DNA of 64,000 nt from Pseudooctadecabacter jejudonensis (GTDB taxonomy: Bacteria; Pseudomonadota; Alphaproteobacteria; Rhodobacterales; Rhodobacteraceae): NCBI RefSeq assembly GCF_900172275.1, contig NZ_FWFT01000002.1, positions 682,001-746,000 of the forward strand. The letters are read 5' to 3'. Each line of letters opens with the position of its first letter. Position 1 is the first letter of the stretch. Of the stretch, positions 1 through 8,650 are shown piece by piece. The notes under the pieces are model-generated. The model did not search any database. It was not told the origin of the DNA and worked only from the letters and a program-made list of their open reading frames with translations. Both the position numbers and the translations under genes were made by a program.

Positions 1-817
1 AGTTGGGCATGAAGCCGACCACAGCCATGAACACAGCGAGGATCACGGCCAGCGCGAACAGGTCCTTGATCACGAAGTAGGGCCAGAAGGGCAGCGTGTC
101 TTTCTCGGCGTCTGCTTTGGATGTGCGGCGCACTTCGACGCCGGTTGGGTTGTTGTTGCCCGTGGTGTGGAAGGCCCAGATGTGAACGATGACGAGGCCA
201 AGGATCACAAACGGCAGCAGATAGTGCAGCGAGAAGAAGCGGTTCAGCGCGGGCTGGCCCACAGCGGACGCGCCCAAGAGCCATGTCTGCAGGCTTTCAC
301 CCACGAACGGCACAGCACCAAAGAGGCCGGTGATCACGGCTGTCCCGTGGAAGGACATCTGACCCCATGGCAGCACATAACCCATAAAGGCAGTGCCCAT
401 CATCAACAGGAAGATCAGCATACCGATGATCCATGTCACCTCACGCGGGGCTTTGTAGGACCCGTAGTAGAGGGAGCGGAACATGTGGGCATAGACGGCC
501 ACGAAGAACAGCGATGCACCGTTCATGTGGAAGTAGCGGATCATGTGGCCACCGTTTACGTCGCGCATGATGTGTTCGACAGAAGCGAAGGCCAGATCGA
601 CGTGTGGGGTGTAGTGCATGACCAGCACAACGCCGGTGATGATCTGCAGGAACAGTGTGAATGTCAGCACGATGCCCCAGATCCACATCCAGTTCAGGTT
701 CTTGGGCGTGGGGATCATCAGTGTGTCATAGGCGAGACCCAGGATCGGCAGGCGGCTGTGCAGCCACTTTTCGCCGTTTGACTTGGGCTCGTAATGGTCG
801 TGGGGAATTCCGGACAT
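1..817 (-). CDS. petB: Cytochrome b of the bc1 complex (3' end outside window)
   Basis: This is the haem-bearing membrane subunit of ubiquinol:cytochrome c reductase, which oxidises quinol and pumps protons across the inner membrane. The start is the ATG at 817, behind AAGGAG at a 7-base gap. About 272 N-terminal residues are inside the window and the gene runs off the left edge. The family signatures PWGQMSF and [13 protein letters not shown] are readable, with several hydrophobic helices and the histidines expected as haem ligands. The residue after PWGQMSF is His, where many family members have Trp. petA lies 12 bases upstream on the same strand, the usual petABC order, so a cytochrome c1 gene probably follows outside the window. 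Confidence 0.96.
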   Translation of the reverse strand, partial: MSGIPHDHYEPKSNGEKWLHSRLPILGLAYDTLMIPTPKNLNWMWIWGIVLTFTLFLQIITGVVLVMHYTPHVDLAFASVEHIMRDVNGGHMIRYFHMNGASLFFVAVYAHMFRSLYYGSYKAPREVTWIIGMLIFLLMMGTAFMGYVLPWGQMSFHGTAVITGLFGAVPFVGESLQTWLLGASAVGQPALNRFFSLHYLLPFVILGLVIVHIWAFHTTGNNNPTGVEVRRTSKADAEKDTLPFWPYFVIKDLFALAVILAVFMAVVGFMPN

Positions 818-829
818 AGGTCGTTCTCC

Positions 830-1393
830 TTAACCGAGTTGAATGGTTGTTTCGTCCACGAAGGACGCTTCGGGGATGGGCAGGTTGCGGGGTGCGGGGC
901 CTTTGCGGATGCGCCCAGCGGTGTCGTAGTGCGACCCGTGGCAAGGGCAGAACCAACCGCCAAATTCGCCTGCGCCGTCACCAACTGGCACACAGCCAAG
1001 GTGGGTGCAGACGCCGGATTGCACGAGCCATTCGCCCGCTTCGTCCAGTGCGCGGTTTTCGTCTGTCGCCGGATCGCTGTCAGCGAGGTTGGCGTTGTTT
1101 GCCTCACGGTCGATGAGGTCTGCGACGTCTACGGCGCGGGCTTCTGCGATTTCTTCCTCGGTGCGGCGTCGAATGAACACCGGCTTACCTTGGAACAAAA
1201 CCGTCATCTGCGTGCCGGGATCAATTGCGCTGACGTCAACGCGAATCGATGCAAGCGCCAGAACGTCGGCGGAAGGGTTCATTTGGTTGACGAGCGGCCA
1301 GACCGCTGCGCCTGTGACGACTGCACCTGCACCCGCTGTCGCGTAGTAGATGAAATCGCGGCGTGTGCCTTGATGGTCTTCTGGGTTTGACAC
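830..1393 (-). CDS. petA: Rieske iron-sulfur subunit of the bc1 complex
   Basis: This 187-residue subunit carries the 2Fe-2S cluster that takes an electron from ubiquinol and passes it to cytochrome c1. Residues 129-134 (CTHLGC) and 149-155 (CPCHGSH) are the two Rieske cluster-binding boxes. The N terminus has RRDF followed by a hydrophobic segment (about 17-36), the twin-arginine-type membrane anchor normal for this protein. The start is GTG at 1393, with GGAG 8-10 bases upstream. It is the first gene of the pet operon and sits 12 bases before petB. Length and motifs are standard. Confidence 0.97.
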   Translation of the reverse strand: MSNPEDHQGTRRDFIYYATAGAGAVVTGAAVWPLVNQMNPSADVLALASIRVDVSAIDPGTQMTVLFQGKPVFIRRRTEEEIAEARAVDVADLIDREANNANLADSDPATDENRALDEAGEWLVQSGVCTHLGCVPVGDGAGEFGGWFCPCHGSHYDTAGRIRKGPAPRNLPIPEASFVDETTIQLG

Positions 1394-1543
1394 GTGTCCA
1401 TCTCCGAAGTTGGTGGGCGGAATGCCCTGCGAAATAGGTCAAGGACCCCAAAAATGGAGTCCTTTCAGCGGGCTACTTAGCGGCAAGACCCTAATAGGTC
1501 CAGTATGATTGAGGGCAGACTTGCAGACTGCGGCGATTGGCCC

Positions 1544-2146
1544 CTAGGCCGGATCGGTATCAATCATGGAGGGACGTGCGGCAAATTCCCCATGCCATTT
1601 GGCGAGCGCGTCATTTCCGGCCTGCCAGTTGCGGTGACCATGGCGAAAGTCGACATAAGACAAGGCACAGGCGACGGCGATTTGTGCGGCGTTCAGCGGG
1701 CCTGTTAGGTGCGACATCCATCGGGCATTAATGGCAGCTATCGCGCGGTCTGCTTTGCCCCACTGCGCCTCAAGCCATTCGGGGCTTTGCTGGGCTTCGG
1801 GACGCAGGCGCGTTTCATAGACCATGCCGACGGTGGCATCCATGATGGCATCTGCCGTCGCCTCAAGCGTCAAAACCTCATAGAGGGCGTGCGAAGGATA
1901 CAGCCCCGCGTCTGCCTGATCGTCCAGATACCGCGTAATCACGCGGCTGTCGTAGAGGGCGGGACCATCGGCCCGCACGAGGGCGGGAATTTTACCGGTG
2001 GGATTCGCGGCAAGGATTTCAGCGGCCGATTTCAATGGGCTTGAGGTGACCTGTACCTCCTCCACGCGGTCAATCAGACCCGTTTCGCGCAGCATGATGC
2101 GGGCTTTGCGGGCGTAGGGAGAGGGGGGCGACATGATCAGGTGCAT
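1544..2146 (-). CDS. Glutathione S-transferase family protein
   Basis: A 200-residue protein with a thioredoxin-like N-terminal domain (about 1-78) and a helical C-terminal domain, the usual layout of soluble glutathione S-transferases. NPTGKIPAL (about 49-57) contains the cis-proline that holds glutathione, and the following segment has the Asp-Ser pair (YDSR) expected of the gamma-glutamyl site. A SPPSPYARK stretch near the N terminus takes the active-site position, with Ser rather than Cys as the likely catalytic residue. The start ATG has GGAG 8 bases upstream. The substrate cannot be told from sequence. A second, different GST gene lies upstream on the same strand. Confidence 0.86.
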   Translation of the reverse strand: MHLIMSPPSPYARKARIMLRETGLIDRVEEVQVTSSPLKSAAEILAANPTGKIPALVRADGPALYDSRVITRYLDDQADAGLYPSHALYEVLTLEATADAIMDATVGMVYETRLRPEAQQSPEWLEAQWGKADRAIAAINARWMSHLTGPLNAAQIAVACALSYVDFRHGHRNWQAGNDALAKWHGEFAARPSMIDTDPA

Positions 2147-2272
2147 GGGATTACTCCGGTGGGGTGCGCATGAGGGCGGCGAGGGTTGCTGTGTCTGTTC
2201 CGATGCCAGAGGTTTCTATCCCGTCGGCGGCGAGGCGCGCCACGTCGGGTTTGGGTGCATGGGCTCGGTCCT

Positions 2273-2908
2273 TCAAGGGAACAGGACCACGTCGTCACCG
2301 TCTTTCCAAGGGGTGTATTTCGTCATGATCGCGGCGAAGCGGTCTGACGCTTTGAACGCGGCGAGCCAGCGTTGCGCGTGTTCAAATGGCTGGGCGGTCC
2401 ACCAGTCCAGATCGGTATGGGCGAACTGGCGAACGAAGGGGAGGATTGCCAGATCAGCCAGACCTGCGCGATCCCCGCCCAACCATGGCTGACCGTTCAA
2501 GATAGTGTCCAGTTTTGCGATGAACTCTGCCGCCTTGGCGCGGCTTTGCTGGGCGTCCAGATCTGGATAGCGGACGGCGTATTTGGTTTGATCGAGGGCG
2601 GTTTTGAATGGGCCATCGTTGAGCTGAATGAGGGCCGCGATCTCATCGGGCATCGCGTTGATCAGACCTTCGGGGTCATTGCGACGAAGCGCCCAGTGCA
2701 TGATGTCGAGGGATTCGTCGATGACGCCCTTTTCGGTGATGAGAACGGGCACTGTGCCTTTGGGCGATGCATCGAGCATCGCTTGTGGTTTGTCGCGCAG
2801 GACGATTTCACGCAACTGGACCTGCTGGCCGCTGCTGGCCAACGCGAGACGGGCGCGCATGGCGTAGGGGCAGCGGCGGAAACTATAGAGGATGGGCGTG
2901 TGCGGCAT
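2273..2908 (-). CDS. Glutathione S-transferase family protein, Cys-type active site
   Basis: A 211-residue cytosolic GST-fold protein. The N-terminal RRCPYAMRAR motif (about 12-21) has a glutaredoxin-like single cysteine, as in omega- or beta-type transferases that do thiol transfer or deglutathionylation. KGTVPVL (about 50-56) is the glutathione-binding cis-proline loop, followed by DES at the gamma-glutamyl site. GGAGG precedes the ATG by 7 bases. It lies 24 bases downstream of mtaB on the same strand and may share its transcript. It is not a close copy of the neighbouring GST, whose active site lacks the cysteine. The substrate is unknown. Confidence 0.86.
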   Translation of the reverse strand: MPHTPILYSFRRCPYAMRARLALASSGQQVQLREIVLRDKPQAMLDASPKGTVPVLITEKGVIDESLDIMHWALRRNDPEGLINAMPDEIAALIQLNDGPFKTALDQTKYAVRYPDLDAQQSRAKAAEFIAKLDTILNGQPWLGGDRAGLADLAILPFVRQFAHTDLDWWTAQPFEHAQRWLAAFKASDRFAAIMTKYTPWKDGDDVVLFP

Positions 2909-2932
2909 ATCGGCCCTCCGGGGGGAGTTTTT

Positions 2933-4195
2933 CTAGTCAGATGAAGCCAGAAGCTGCGTGTCCGTCTGGCCGGTGATTCTGGCGGTGACGATCTGGGATT
3001 CAGGTTGGTCGCTGTCGAAGGTGACTTCGGTGAACTGTTCCGTGCGGCCCATGCGGGGGTTTTCCATGAGGATCTGGTGCGTGCGGCCCTGTTGGACGGT
3101 CAAATGTTCAGCCACGGCGGCGTCACCGGCGGCGCGCAGGCGGGCGGCGCGGGCTTTGATGTCTTTGCCATTCACGGCGGGCATGCGGGCTGCGGGCGTG
3201 CCTTGGCGCGGGGAGTAGGGGAAAACGTGCAGCCATGTCAGGGCGCAATCCTCGACGAGTTTAAGGGAGTTTTCGAAATGCGCCTCAGTCTCGGTCGGGA
3301 AGCCCGCGATGATGTCGGCGCCGAAGGTCATGTCGGGGCGGAGTTTGCGGGCGTCTTCGGAAAAGCGGATGGCGTCATCGCGCAGGTGACGACGTTTCAT
3401 GCGTTTGAGGATCAGGTCGTCGCCGTGTTGGAGGCTGAGATGCAGATGCGGCATGAGGCGGGGTTCCGTGGCGATGGCCTGCATAAGGTTTTCGTCGACC
3501 TCAATGCTGTCGATGCTGCTGATCCGCAGGCGCGGCAGGTCGGGCACCAGTTTTAGGATGCGCATCACCAGATCGCCGAGCTTTGGCGCGGCGGGCAGAT
3601 CGGCACCCCAAGACGTCAGATCAACGCCGGTCAAGACGACCTCGTTGTATCCTTTGTCCACCAGCCGTTTGATTTGGTCGACAACGACGCCCGCAGGCAC
3701 GGAACGGGAGTTGCCGCGGCCGTAGGGGATGATGCAAAACGTGCAGCGGTGGTCGCAGCCGTTTTGGACCTGCACATAGGCGCGGGACCGCGTGCCGAAG
3801 CCGTCGATCAGGTGGCCTGCGGTTTCGGTCACCGACATGATGTCGTCGACTTGCACGGGTTCCGTGGTGCCGATGAGATCTGGCGCCATGCCGGCCCAGG
3901 TCGAGGCCTGCATCTTTTCGGTGTTCCCGATGACCTTGGTCACCTCCGGCATCGAGATGAATGTCTCAGGTTCTGTCTGTGCGGCGCATCCTGTGACGAT
4001 CAGGGGCGCGTCGGGGTTTTCGCGGCGCAGTTTGCGGATTTCTTTTTTGGCCTTGCGCACGGCCTCTGCGGTGACGGCGCAGGTGTTGACGACCATGGCA
4101 TCACGCACGCCTGCGGCCTCGGCCAGTTCTTTCATGGCTTCGGTTTCGTAGGCATTCAGGCGACAGCCGAGGGTGGTGAATTTCGGGGCGTTCAT
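2933..4195 (-). CDS. mtaB: tRNA t6A37 methylthiotransferase MtaB
   Basis: This radical-SAM enzyme adds a methylthio group to N6-threonylcarbamoyladenosine at position 37 of ANN-decoding tRNAs. The 420-residue protein has the N-terminal methylthiotransferase domain with three cluster cysteines (C11, C39, C70) and the radical-SAM motif C147-x3-C151-x2-C154, followed by a TRAM-like tail. The start is the ATG at 4195, which overlaps the dapF stop codon (ATGA). The frame stays open further upstream, but that stretch lies inside dapF and reads as low-complexity Arg-rich sequence, so it is rejected. Close coupling to dapF is common in alphaproteobacteria. Motif spacing separates it from MiaB and RimO only moderately well; MtaB fits best by overall resemblance. 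Confidence 0.92.
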   Translation of the reverse strand: MNAPKFTTLGCRLNAYETEAMKELAEAAGVRDAMVVNTCAVTAEAVRKAKKEIRKLRRENPDAPLIVTGCAAQTEPETFISMPEVTKVIGNTEKMQASTWAGMAPDLIGTTEPVQVDDIMSVTETAGHLIDGFGTRSRAYVQVQNGCDHRCTFCIIPYGRGNSRSVPAGVVVDQIKRLVDKGYNEVVLTGVDLTSWGADLPAAPKLGDLVMRILKLVPDLPRLRISSIDSIEVDENLMQAIATEPRLMPHLHLSLQHGDDLILKRMKRRHLRDDAIRFSEDARKLRPDMTFGADIIAGFPTETEAHFENSLKLVEDCALTWLHVFPYSPRQGTPAARMPAVNGKDIKARAARLRAAGDAAVAEHLTVQQGRTHQILMENPRMGRTEQFTEVTFDSDQPESQIVTARITGQTDTQLLASSD

Positions 4196-5016
4196 GGGTG
4201 CCAGACGCCAGTGAAGACATGGGCAGTGGGGCCGGTCATCCAGACGCCATCGTCGCGCCAATCGATGTGAATCGTGCCGCCGTCCAGATCGATGCGCACG
4301 GTGCGGCCTGTCAGACCTTTGCGTTGGGCGGCCACTGCCGTGGCGCAGGAGGAGGAGCCGGAGGCCAGCGTGACACCCACGCCGCGTTCCCACACCCGCA
4401 TACGCAGGTGGTTTTCACCCACCACATGGGCGAATTGCACGTTGGTGCGTTGCGGGTAGAGCGGGTGATGTTCGATGGCCGCGCCGCGCGTGTCCAGATC
4501 AACCGCGTCGGCGTTGTCGACAAAGAAGGTGCAGTGGGGGTTGCCCATGCCGGTGGCCAGCGGGGCGCCGTCAATCGGCAGGGCGTCGATGTCCACGTCG
4601 CGGGCCAGCGGAATGTCGCGCCAATCGAGTTGCGGCGGACCCATGTTGATCGAGGTCAGGCCATCGCCCGCGTCTTGTGCGTAGAGCGTGCCGTGATCCG
4701 TTGTAAGCGTCAGCGAGGACTGTCCTGATTCCCCCATCAGGTGCCGTGCGATGCAGCGTGTCGCATTGCCGCAGGCGCCCGAAGTGCTGCCGTCGGAATT
4801 GTAAAAGGTCAGGTGCACATCGGCCTGGTCGGTCGCGCCCAGCACCGCCAATTGGTCATACCCCACGCCGCGATGACGGTCCGCCATCGCCATAACAAGG
4901 CTGTTTGACACGCGCTTTACCCCATCGCGTTCGTCAATGACGACGAAATCATTGCCAAGCCCATGCATTTTCATAAAGGGCACGCCGGTATTGGGGTCTT
5001 GTGTCATGGGCGGCAT
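4192..5016 (-). CDS. dapF: Diaminopimelate epimerase, second catalytic Cys replaced by Ser
   Basis: This enzyme converts LL- to meso-diaminopimelate for lysine and peptidoglycan synthesis. The 274-residue protein starts with a stretch ending in KMHGLGNDF, the family N terminus. The first thiol motif is intact (ACGNATRC, Cys82). The second motif, normally ERGxGETxACGxGxC, reads ERGVGVTLASGSSSC, so Ser219 sits where the second catalytic Cys is expected; the codon TCC is clear on the minus strand. A cysteine remains five residues on (C224). ATG codons at 5016 and 5007 are both possible starts and neither has a strong Shine-Dalgarno. mtaB follows with an ATGA overlap. The identity is secure, but activity as a two-thiol epimerase is open. 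Confidence 0.93.
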   Translation of the reverse strand: MPPMTQDPNTGVPFMKMHGLGNDFVVIDERDGVKRVSNSLVMAMADRHRGVGYDQLAVLGATDQADVHLTFYNSDGSTSGACGNATRCIARHLMGESGQSSLTLTTDHGTLYAQDAGDGLTSINMGPPQLDWRDIPLARDVDIDALPIDGAPLATGMGNPHCTFFVDNADAVDLDTRGAAIEHHPLYPQRTNVQFAHVVGENHLRMRVWERGVGVTLASGSSSCATAVAAQRKGLTGRTVRIDLDGGTIHIDWRDDGVWMTGPTAHVFTGVWHP

Positions 5017-5063
5017 ATAGGGGAGGCGCGAAAATGAATCCAGAGCATTGGTCTGATTTGGGG

Positions 5064-5092
5064 TTGACGGTCTGGGCTGTGGTTTCTAAATG
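5064..5092 (+). promoter_or_regulatory. Likely sigma70 promoter of tRNA-Lys
   Basis: TTGACG at 5064-5069 and TAAATG at 5087-5092 are separated by 17 bases, a good fit to a housekeeping promoter. Transcription would start about 4-5 bases before the mature tRNA end at 5103. Confidence 0.6.
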
Positions 5093-5102
5093 CAGCGCCA
5101 GT

Positions 5103-5178
5103 GGGCCGTTAGCTCAGTTGGTAGAGCAACTGACTTTTAATCAGTAGGTCGTTGGTTCGAACCCAACACGGCTCACCA
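5103..5178 (+). tRNA. tRNA-Lys (anticodon TTT)
   Basis: A 76-base cloverleaf. The acceptor stem GGGCCGT pairs with ACGGCTC (one G-T pair), the D arm is AGCTCAGTTGGTAGAGC, the anticodon loop is CTTTTAA with anticodon TTT, the T arm contains GGTTCGAACCC, and CCA is encoded at 5176-5178. It stands alone between dapF and a convergent hydrolase gene. About 205 bases downstream (5179-5384) hold nothing else I can support. Confidence 0.98.
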
Positions 5179-5384
5179 CTTTCCCTCTCGTTGAACGACA
5201 TTTGGGTGTCGAGGCTGCCATGACCAGTTTTGACGTTCGCCAGATTTCATTGGGAGGTGGCCTGTAGCGCGATCCGAGATGCGCCGGGTCATCCAATGCT
5301 TTGGCCAGGGTCGTTTTCGTTTGATGTTTGTCTTGGACGTGCGCAGGTTCTGCCCCTTTCGGAGACATGCTATAGTCAGGCCGA

Positions 5385-6038
5385 CTATGGGGTCGTCTGG
5401 ACTGTCGCTATTGTATCGGCCAGAAGGCGCGCGATTGTTGCGGATCCCTTGAGGGAGGGGTGGATTCGATCCTCATCATAGAATGAGATATCCATCGGAT
5501 CGATAACCTCATCGACGGACAAGAAGGTCACATTCGGGATCTGGGCCACCCGCGTTGCCAAGGTTTCGAAATAGGGCACACACCCGCTGAATTCGTTTCC
5601 CCCAACGGGTGGTTTTGCATAGCCAAGAAAGACGACATGCGTGCCATCGGTGGTGACGTCGTTCAGGAACTGACCAAGTTCTCCGCCACCGCTCTCGGTT
5701 ATCAATACCTCAACCTCTTGCGCGCATGTCTGCGCGCACCCGCACGCTTCCCCAAGGTCATTCCCACCACCTGTCATAACCAGAATATCGGGCCGGTCGG
5801 CTCCAAGTTGCTTGCGGATATCAAAGCCCCGCAATCCGCCCCAGAACCCGGTGCTGACCTCTGCGCCAGAAACAGCCCTGTTCTCCACCGGACGGTTCAA
5901 TTCGCGTGACAGAATTGCTGGAATGGATGCGTCTTCATTCCACGCCAGAATGCTGTCACCGACCGCAATTATGGATTGCGCCGCACCATGTGACGGCAAG
6001 ATGAGAGAGAGGCAGGTGAGGATGCTTCTCAAAAACAC
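5385..6038 (-). CDS. Secreted SGNH/GDSL-type hydrolase
   Basis: A 217-residue exported esterase or lipase of the SGNH fold. A signal peptide covers about residues 1-20 (ending SHGAAQS). The catalytic blocks are readable: GDSILAW (Ser nucleophile) at about 27-33, a GG in the second block, GGNDLG (Asn of the oxyanion hole), and the Asp/His block DRIHPS near the C terminus. Several cysteines (GCAQTC and two others) could form disulfides in the periplasm. It sits 27 bases downstream of a small membrane-protein gene on the same strand, so the two probably form an operon. A short hairpin (ATAGTC/GACTAT, 5372-5388) overlaps the stop codon but has no T-run. The substrate is unknown. Confidence 0.85.
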   Translation of the reverse strand: MFLRSILTCLSLILPSHGAAQSIIAVGDSILAWNEDASIPAILSRELNRPVENRAVSGAEVSTGFWGGLRGFDIRKQLGADRPDILVMTGGGNDLGEACGCAQTCAQEVEVLITESGGGELGQFLNDVTTDGTHVVFLGYAKPPVGGNEFSGCVPYFETLATRVAQIPNVTFLSVDEVIDPMDISFYDEDRIHPSLKGSATIARLLADTIATVQTTP

Positions 6039-6065
6039 AATGTCCTCCGGTCTTGGTGTTGGGGC

Positions 6066-6605
6066 CTACGCTGCTGCGGTTGCGGCGGCGTACCCAAAGT
6101 AGTTCAGGACTGTGACGACACCCCAAAACGTGCCAAAGACGATGCCCACATTGCGGCCGTGCCGTGTCACTCTGGGATGATGCCCCAGCCCCGAAAGACC
6201 GGCATGATTGGCGTTCACCAGCACAAAGAGGGCTGCCATGATCCCGAGTATGACATGCAAGGTATGGCGATCAGCCAATGGCAACGTCAGCCCATAGAGG
6301 ATGCCAGCGGCCAGAGAAATAAAGGCCAGTGCGCCCTGACGTTGTTCGAACAGCATCACGAAAATATAGTTGGCGCCTGCTGGGGTCTTGTCTGCGGGCG
6401 CGGCTGCGATTGCGGCGTCCAGCATGGCGATTTCGTCATCATGGGTCAGCAGCTTGGACGGGCGCGGCAAACCGGGCCCGAAAAACGGCAGAACCCAGTT
6501 GACCACCCAACGGGCCCAAAGTGGGCGGTAGACTTCGACGGCATGAACAAAGGCCGGAGCAATACAAAGCAAGAGGCCCAGGGTTGAGATCAGGGTATTA
6601 GACAT
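6066..6605 (-). CDS. Uncharacterised membrane protein
   Basis: A 179-residue protein with an N-terminal hydrophobic segment (about 5-24) and at least three more hydrophobic stretches in the second half (about 92-112, 118-138, 150-172), suggesting four membrane helices. A soluble, Ala- and Asp-rich loop of about 60 residues follows the first helix. I do not recognise the family. The start ATG at 6605 is followed directly by the first helix, so a longer N terminus is unlikely. It is upstream of, and on the same strand as, a secreted SGNH hydrolase (27-base gap), which suggests a shared envelope role. About 285 bases upstream of it carry a TetR operator-like repeat. Confidence 0.7.
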   Translation of the reverse strand: MSNTLISTLGLLLCIAPAFVHAVEVYRPLWARWVVNWVLPFFGPGLPRPSKLLTHDDEIAMLDAAIAAAPADKTPAGANYIFVMLFEQRQGALAFISLAAGILYGLTLPLADRHTLHVILGIMAALFVLVNANHAGLSGLGHHPRVTRHGRNVGIVFGTFWGVVTVLNYFGYAAATAAA

Positions 6606-6822
6606 AGGCGGAGGCGTTCTTTCTGTTGGGATGTAAATTAGCAGGTTCCGGTTAAGATTGAGGTCGCCGAACGGGGCGGGTTTACTCTGGGGTCAGGTGC
6701 GCGATGGCGCCTGTCCAGTCCTCTAGGTGGCAGGGCTTGGAGATCCGCCTGCCCTCACTTCTGGCCGCAGTGCTGACACCCGTTCTTTGCGTCTTTGGCA
6801 TGGAGCCCCCCCGCTTGCACGA

Positions 6823-6888
6823 TTTGTTACTGAGTGGTACGAATAAGAAATACACTTCGTCAAGATAAAAATACCACCCAGTAACAAA
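6823..6888. promoter_or_regulatory. 17-base inverted repeat abutting tetR start (candidate operator)
   Basis: TTTGTTACTGAGTGGTA at 6823-6839 and TACCACCCAGTAACAAA at 6872-6888 are reverse complements over 17 bases with one mismatch. They are separated by 32 AT-rich bases, and the second arm ends immediately before the ATG of the TetR-family gene. The arrangement fits two operator copies bound by the adjacent regulator for autoregulation, possibly also controlling the leftward genes. A transcript would instead form a long hairpin hiding the start codon. Confidence 0.65.
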
Positions 6889-7497
6889 ATGAATGATGAC
6901 TCTCCCAAACCCGCGCGCGGTCGACCGCGGAAAATGAATTCCGACGACGTGCTGGATGTCGCCATGACAGCCTATTGGCGCACCGACCCTGCGGATGTGT
7001 CGGTCAACGCGATTTGCCAGATGGCGGGCATCTCCAAACCCTCGCTGTACCGCACATTTGGCAACGAGGACGGACTGATGCGCGCGGCTCTCGACAGCTA
7101 TGCAGAGGGTGTGGTTGCGGACATCTTCGAGATACTGAACGGCGGACGGGGGCTGCGCGGCACGCTTGACGGTCTTGTCGACTTTGCCTGTGTTGACCCG
7201 CGCATGGAAACCGGCTGCCTCTTTTACAAAATGCGGACGGGCAAGCACCGTCTTGGGCCGGAAACACGGGCGCGGGTGGAGGAACTCGACGCGGCGGCGC
7301 AGGCCGCATACTTAGCTTTCTTGCAGTCCTGTCGTGATACCGGAGACTGGACCGACGACTTGTCAATCCAAGCTGGCGCAAAATACCTCAGCGAGCAAAT
7401 CGCGCTTGCCATCACCCAACGGGCCTCTGGCGAGGACCCGGCGCGCATTCGTGAAATGCTGGGCTTCGCATTGTCCGTGTTCAGTCGGCCTAGATAG
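6889..7497 (+). CDS. TetR/AcrR family transcriptional regulator
   Basis: A 202-residue one-component regulator. The N terminus has a basic ARGRPRK stretch (AT-hook-like), then a helix-turn-helix at about 44-66 (recognition part GISKPSLYRTFGN), the TetR signature. The rest is a helical ligand-binding and dimerisation domain with no obvious metal site. The start ATG is fixed by the inverted repeat that ends at the preceding base; there is no Shine-Dalgarno, because the repeat arm occupies the site, so translation may be weak or leaderless. It runs divergently from the membrane-protein/SGNH pair and converges on an esterase gene. The target genes and ligand are unknown. Confidence 0.88.
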   Translation: MNDDSPKPARGRPRKMNSDDVLDVAMTAYWRTDPADVSVNAICQMAGISKPSLYRTFGNEDGLMRAALDSYAEGVVADIFEILNGGRGLRGTLDGLVDFACVDPRMETGCLFYKMRTGKHRLGPETRARVEELDAAAQAAYLAFLQSCRDTGDWTDDLSIQAGAKYLSEQIALAITQRASGEDPARIREMLGFALSVFSRPR

Positions 7498-7621
7498 CTG
7501 TCACGCAAGGCGCATCCGATCCCCGATGGGTGACCATGAGACTCTGGAATTCTATGCAGCTTTCCCAGGCGCGACTGTTTAGCCGAATTGCCAAAGCGTG
7601 CCCCGTCAACCTTCGGTCGGT

Positions 7622-8587
7622 TTACAAATAGGTGTCATAGTACTCAGCGAATGCGTCGGCCTGAAAGGCCATTGCATCCTTTGAGATCGGTGCCTTGGGT
7701 GCAACAGTTTCGAACCCGTGAAAACCACCTTCGTAGAGTTTGAATTTCGTCGGTACACCGGCACGGTCCAATGCATTGATGTAGGCGATCGTCTCATCTT
7801 TGAAAGGTTCCATGTCACCGACAAAGCTGATGGTCGGTGGGTGCCCTGTCAGGTCTTCGCGCAATGCTGGTGATGCGTGATCCGGAACGTTTCCGTTCAG
7901 ATGGCCTAAGTAATTAGTCCACGCCAAAGCGTTGGAGCGACGGTCCCATACAGCGCTTCCGATCATTTCACGGCCCGATTTGGTTTCCATGCGATGGTCA
8001 AGCATCGGATAGATTGGCATCTGAAACGCGATGTGGGCCGCTTTGGCGTCGAGGGTCTTGAGTGTCAAAGCCGCCGCCATGCCGCCGCCGCCGCTATGCC
8101 CGCCGACAATGAACGCATCATCTCGGATGCCCAGATCAGCCGCGTTGTCCTTCATATACATCAAGGTATCGAAGCAATCGTTCAAGCCATGCGGATATGG
8201 GTGACCGTCCAGTGAGAGACGGTAGGCCGGCGCCACGATAACGACATCGCGTCGCGCGATGAGGTCCTGAAAGAAAGGATGCGCTTGTTCCGGCACGCCA
8301 ACCTGATAACCGCCGCCATGGGCATAGATCATTGCAGGCAGAGGGCCTGTCACGCCTTTGGGTTTGTAGACGCGGGCGCGAATTTTATGGCCGGGCGTCG
8401 GGACGCTTGGAATGAAGATTTCGTCATTGGCCAGACCTTTGATTTGATTGCCAACCATGGGCTTCATCCCAAACCGTTGCATCATGCGCAGGCCCCAGTT
8501 CCGCCTGGCGATCCACGTCACGATCCGCCCCGCGAAATAAGCTGACTGCAAGTCCTTGTGATACATTGCGCGTCTGAGGCGGGTCAT
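7622..8587 (-). CDS. Alpha/beta hydrolase, HSL-type esterase/lipase
   Basis: A 321-residue cytosolic esterase of the hormone-sensitive-lipase (bacterial family IV) type. YAHGGGYQVG carries the HGGG oxyanion motif, GHSGGGG the nucleophile Ser, EPFKDE the Asp region and GGFHGFE the catalytic His. The start is set at the ATG at 8587 because AGGAG lies about 10 bases upstream; an in-frame ATG at 8626 would add 13 residues but has no ribosome site. An AraC-type regulator gene lies upstream on the same strand, 63 bases away, and is its likely controller. The natural ester substrate cannot be predicted. Confidence 0.88.
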   Translation of the reverse strand: MTRLRRAMYHKDLQSAYFAGRIVTWIARRNWGLRMMQRFGMKPMVGNQIKGLANDEIFIPSVPTPGHKIRARVYKPKGVTGPLPAMIYAHGGGYQVGVPEQAHPFFQDLIARRDVVIVAPAYRLSLDGHPYPHGLNDCFDTLMYMKDNAADLGIRDDAFIVGGHSGGGGMAAALTLKTLDAKAAHIAFQMPIYPMLDHRMETKSGREMIGSAVWDRRSNALAWTNYLGHLNGNVPDHASPALREDLTGHPPTISFVGDMEPFKDETIAYINALDRAGVPTKFKLYEGGFHGFETVAPKAPISKDAMAFQADAFAEYYDTYL

Positions 8588-8650
8588 GGTGGGGATGCTC
8601 CTGTCATGTGAATTTGCTAGGGGCAAATCTAGAAAGGATGTGGCGGTTTC

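Noticed and set aside
6682-6801. A 39-residue minus-strand frame behind a G-run, divergent from tetR
   Set aside because: It is short, has low-complexity Arg/Ser content and no family resemblance, and the G-run is not a clear ribosome site. It could be the divergent target of the TetR repeat, but there is no coding evidence.
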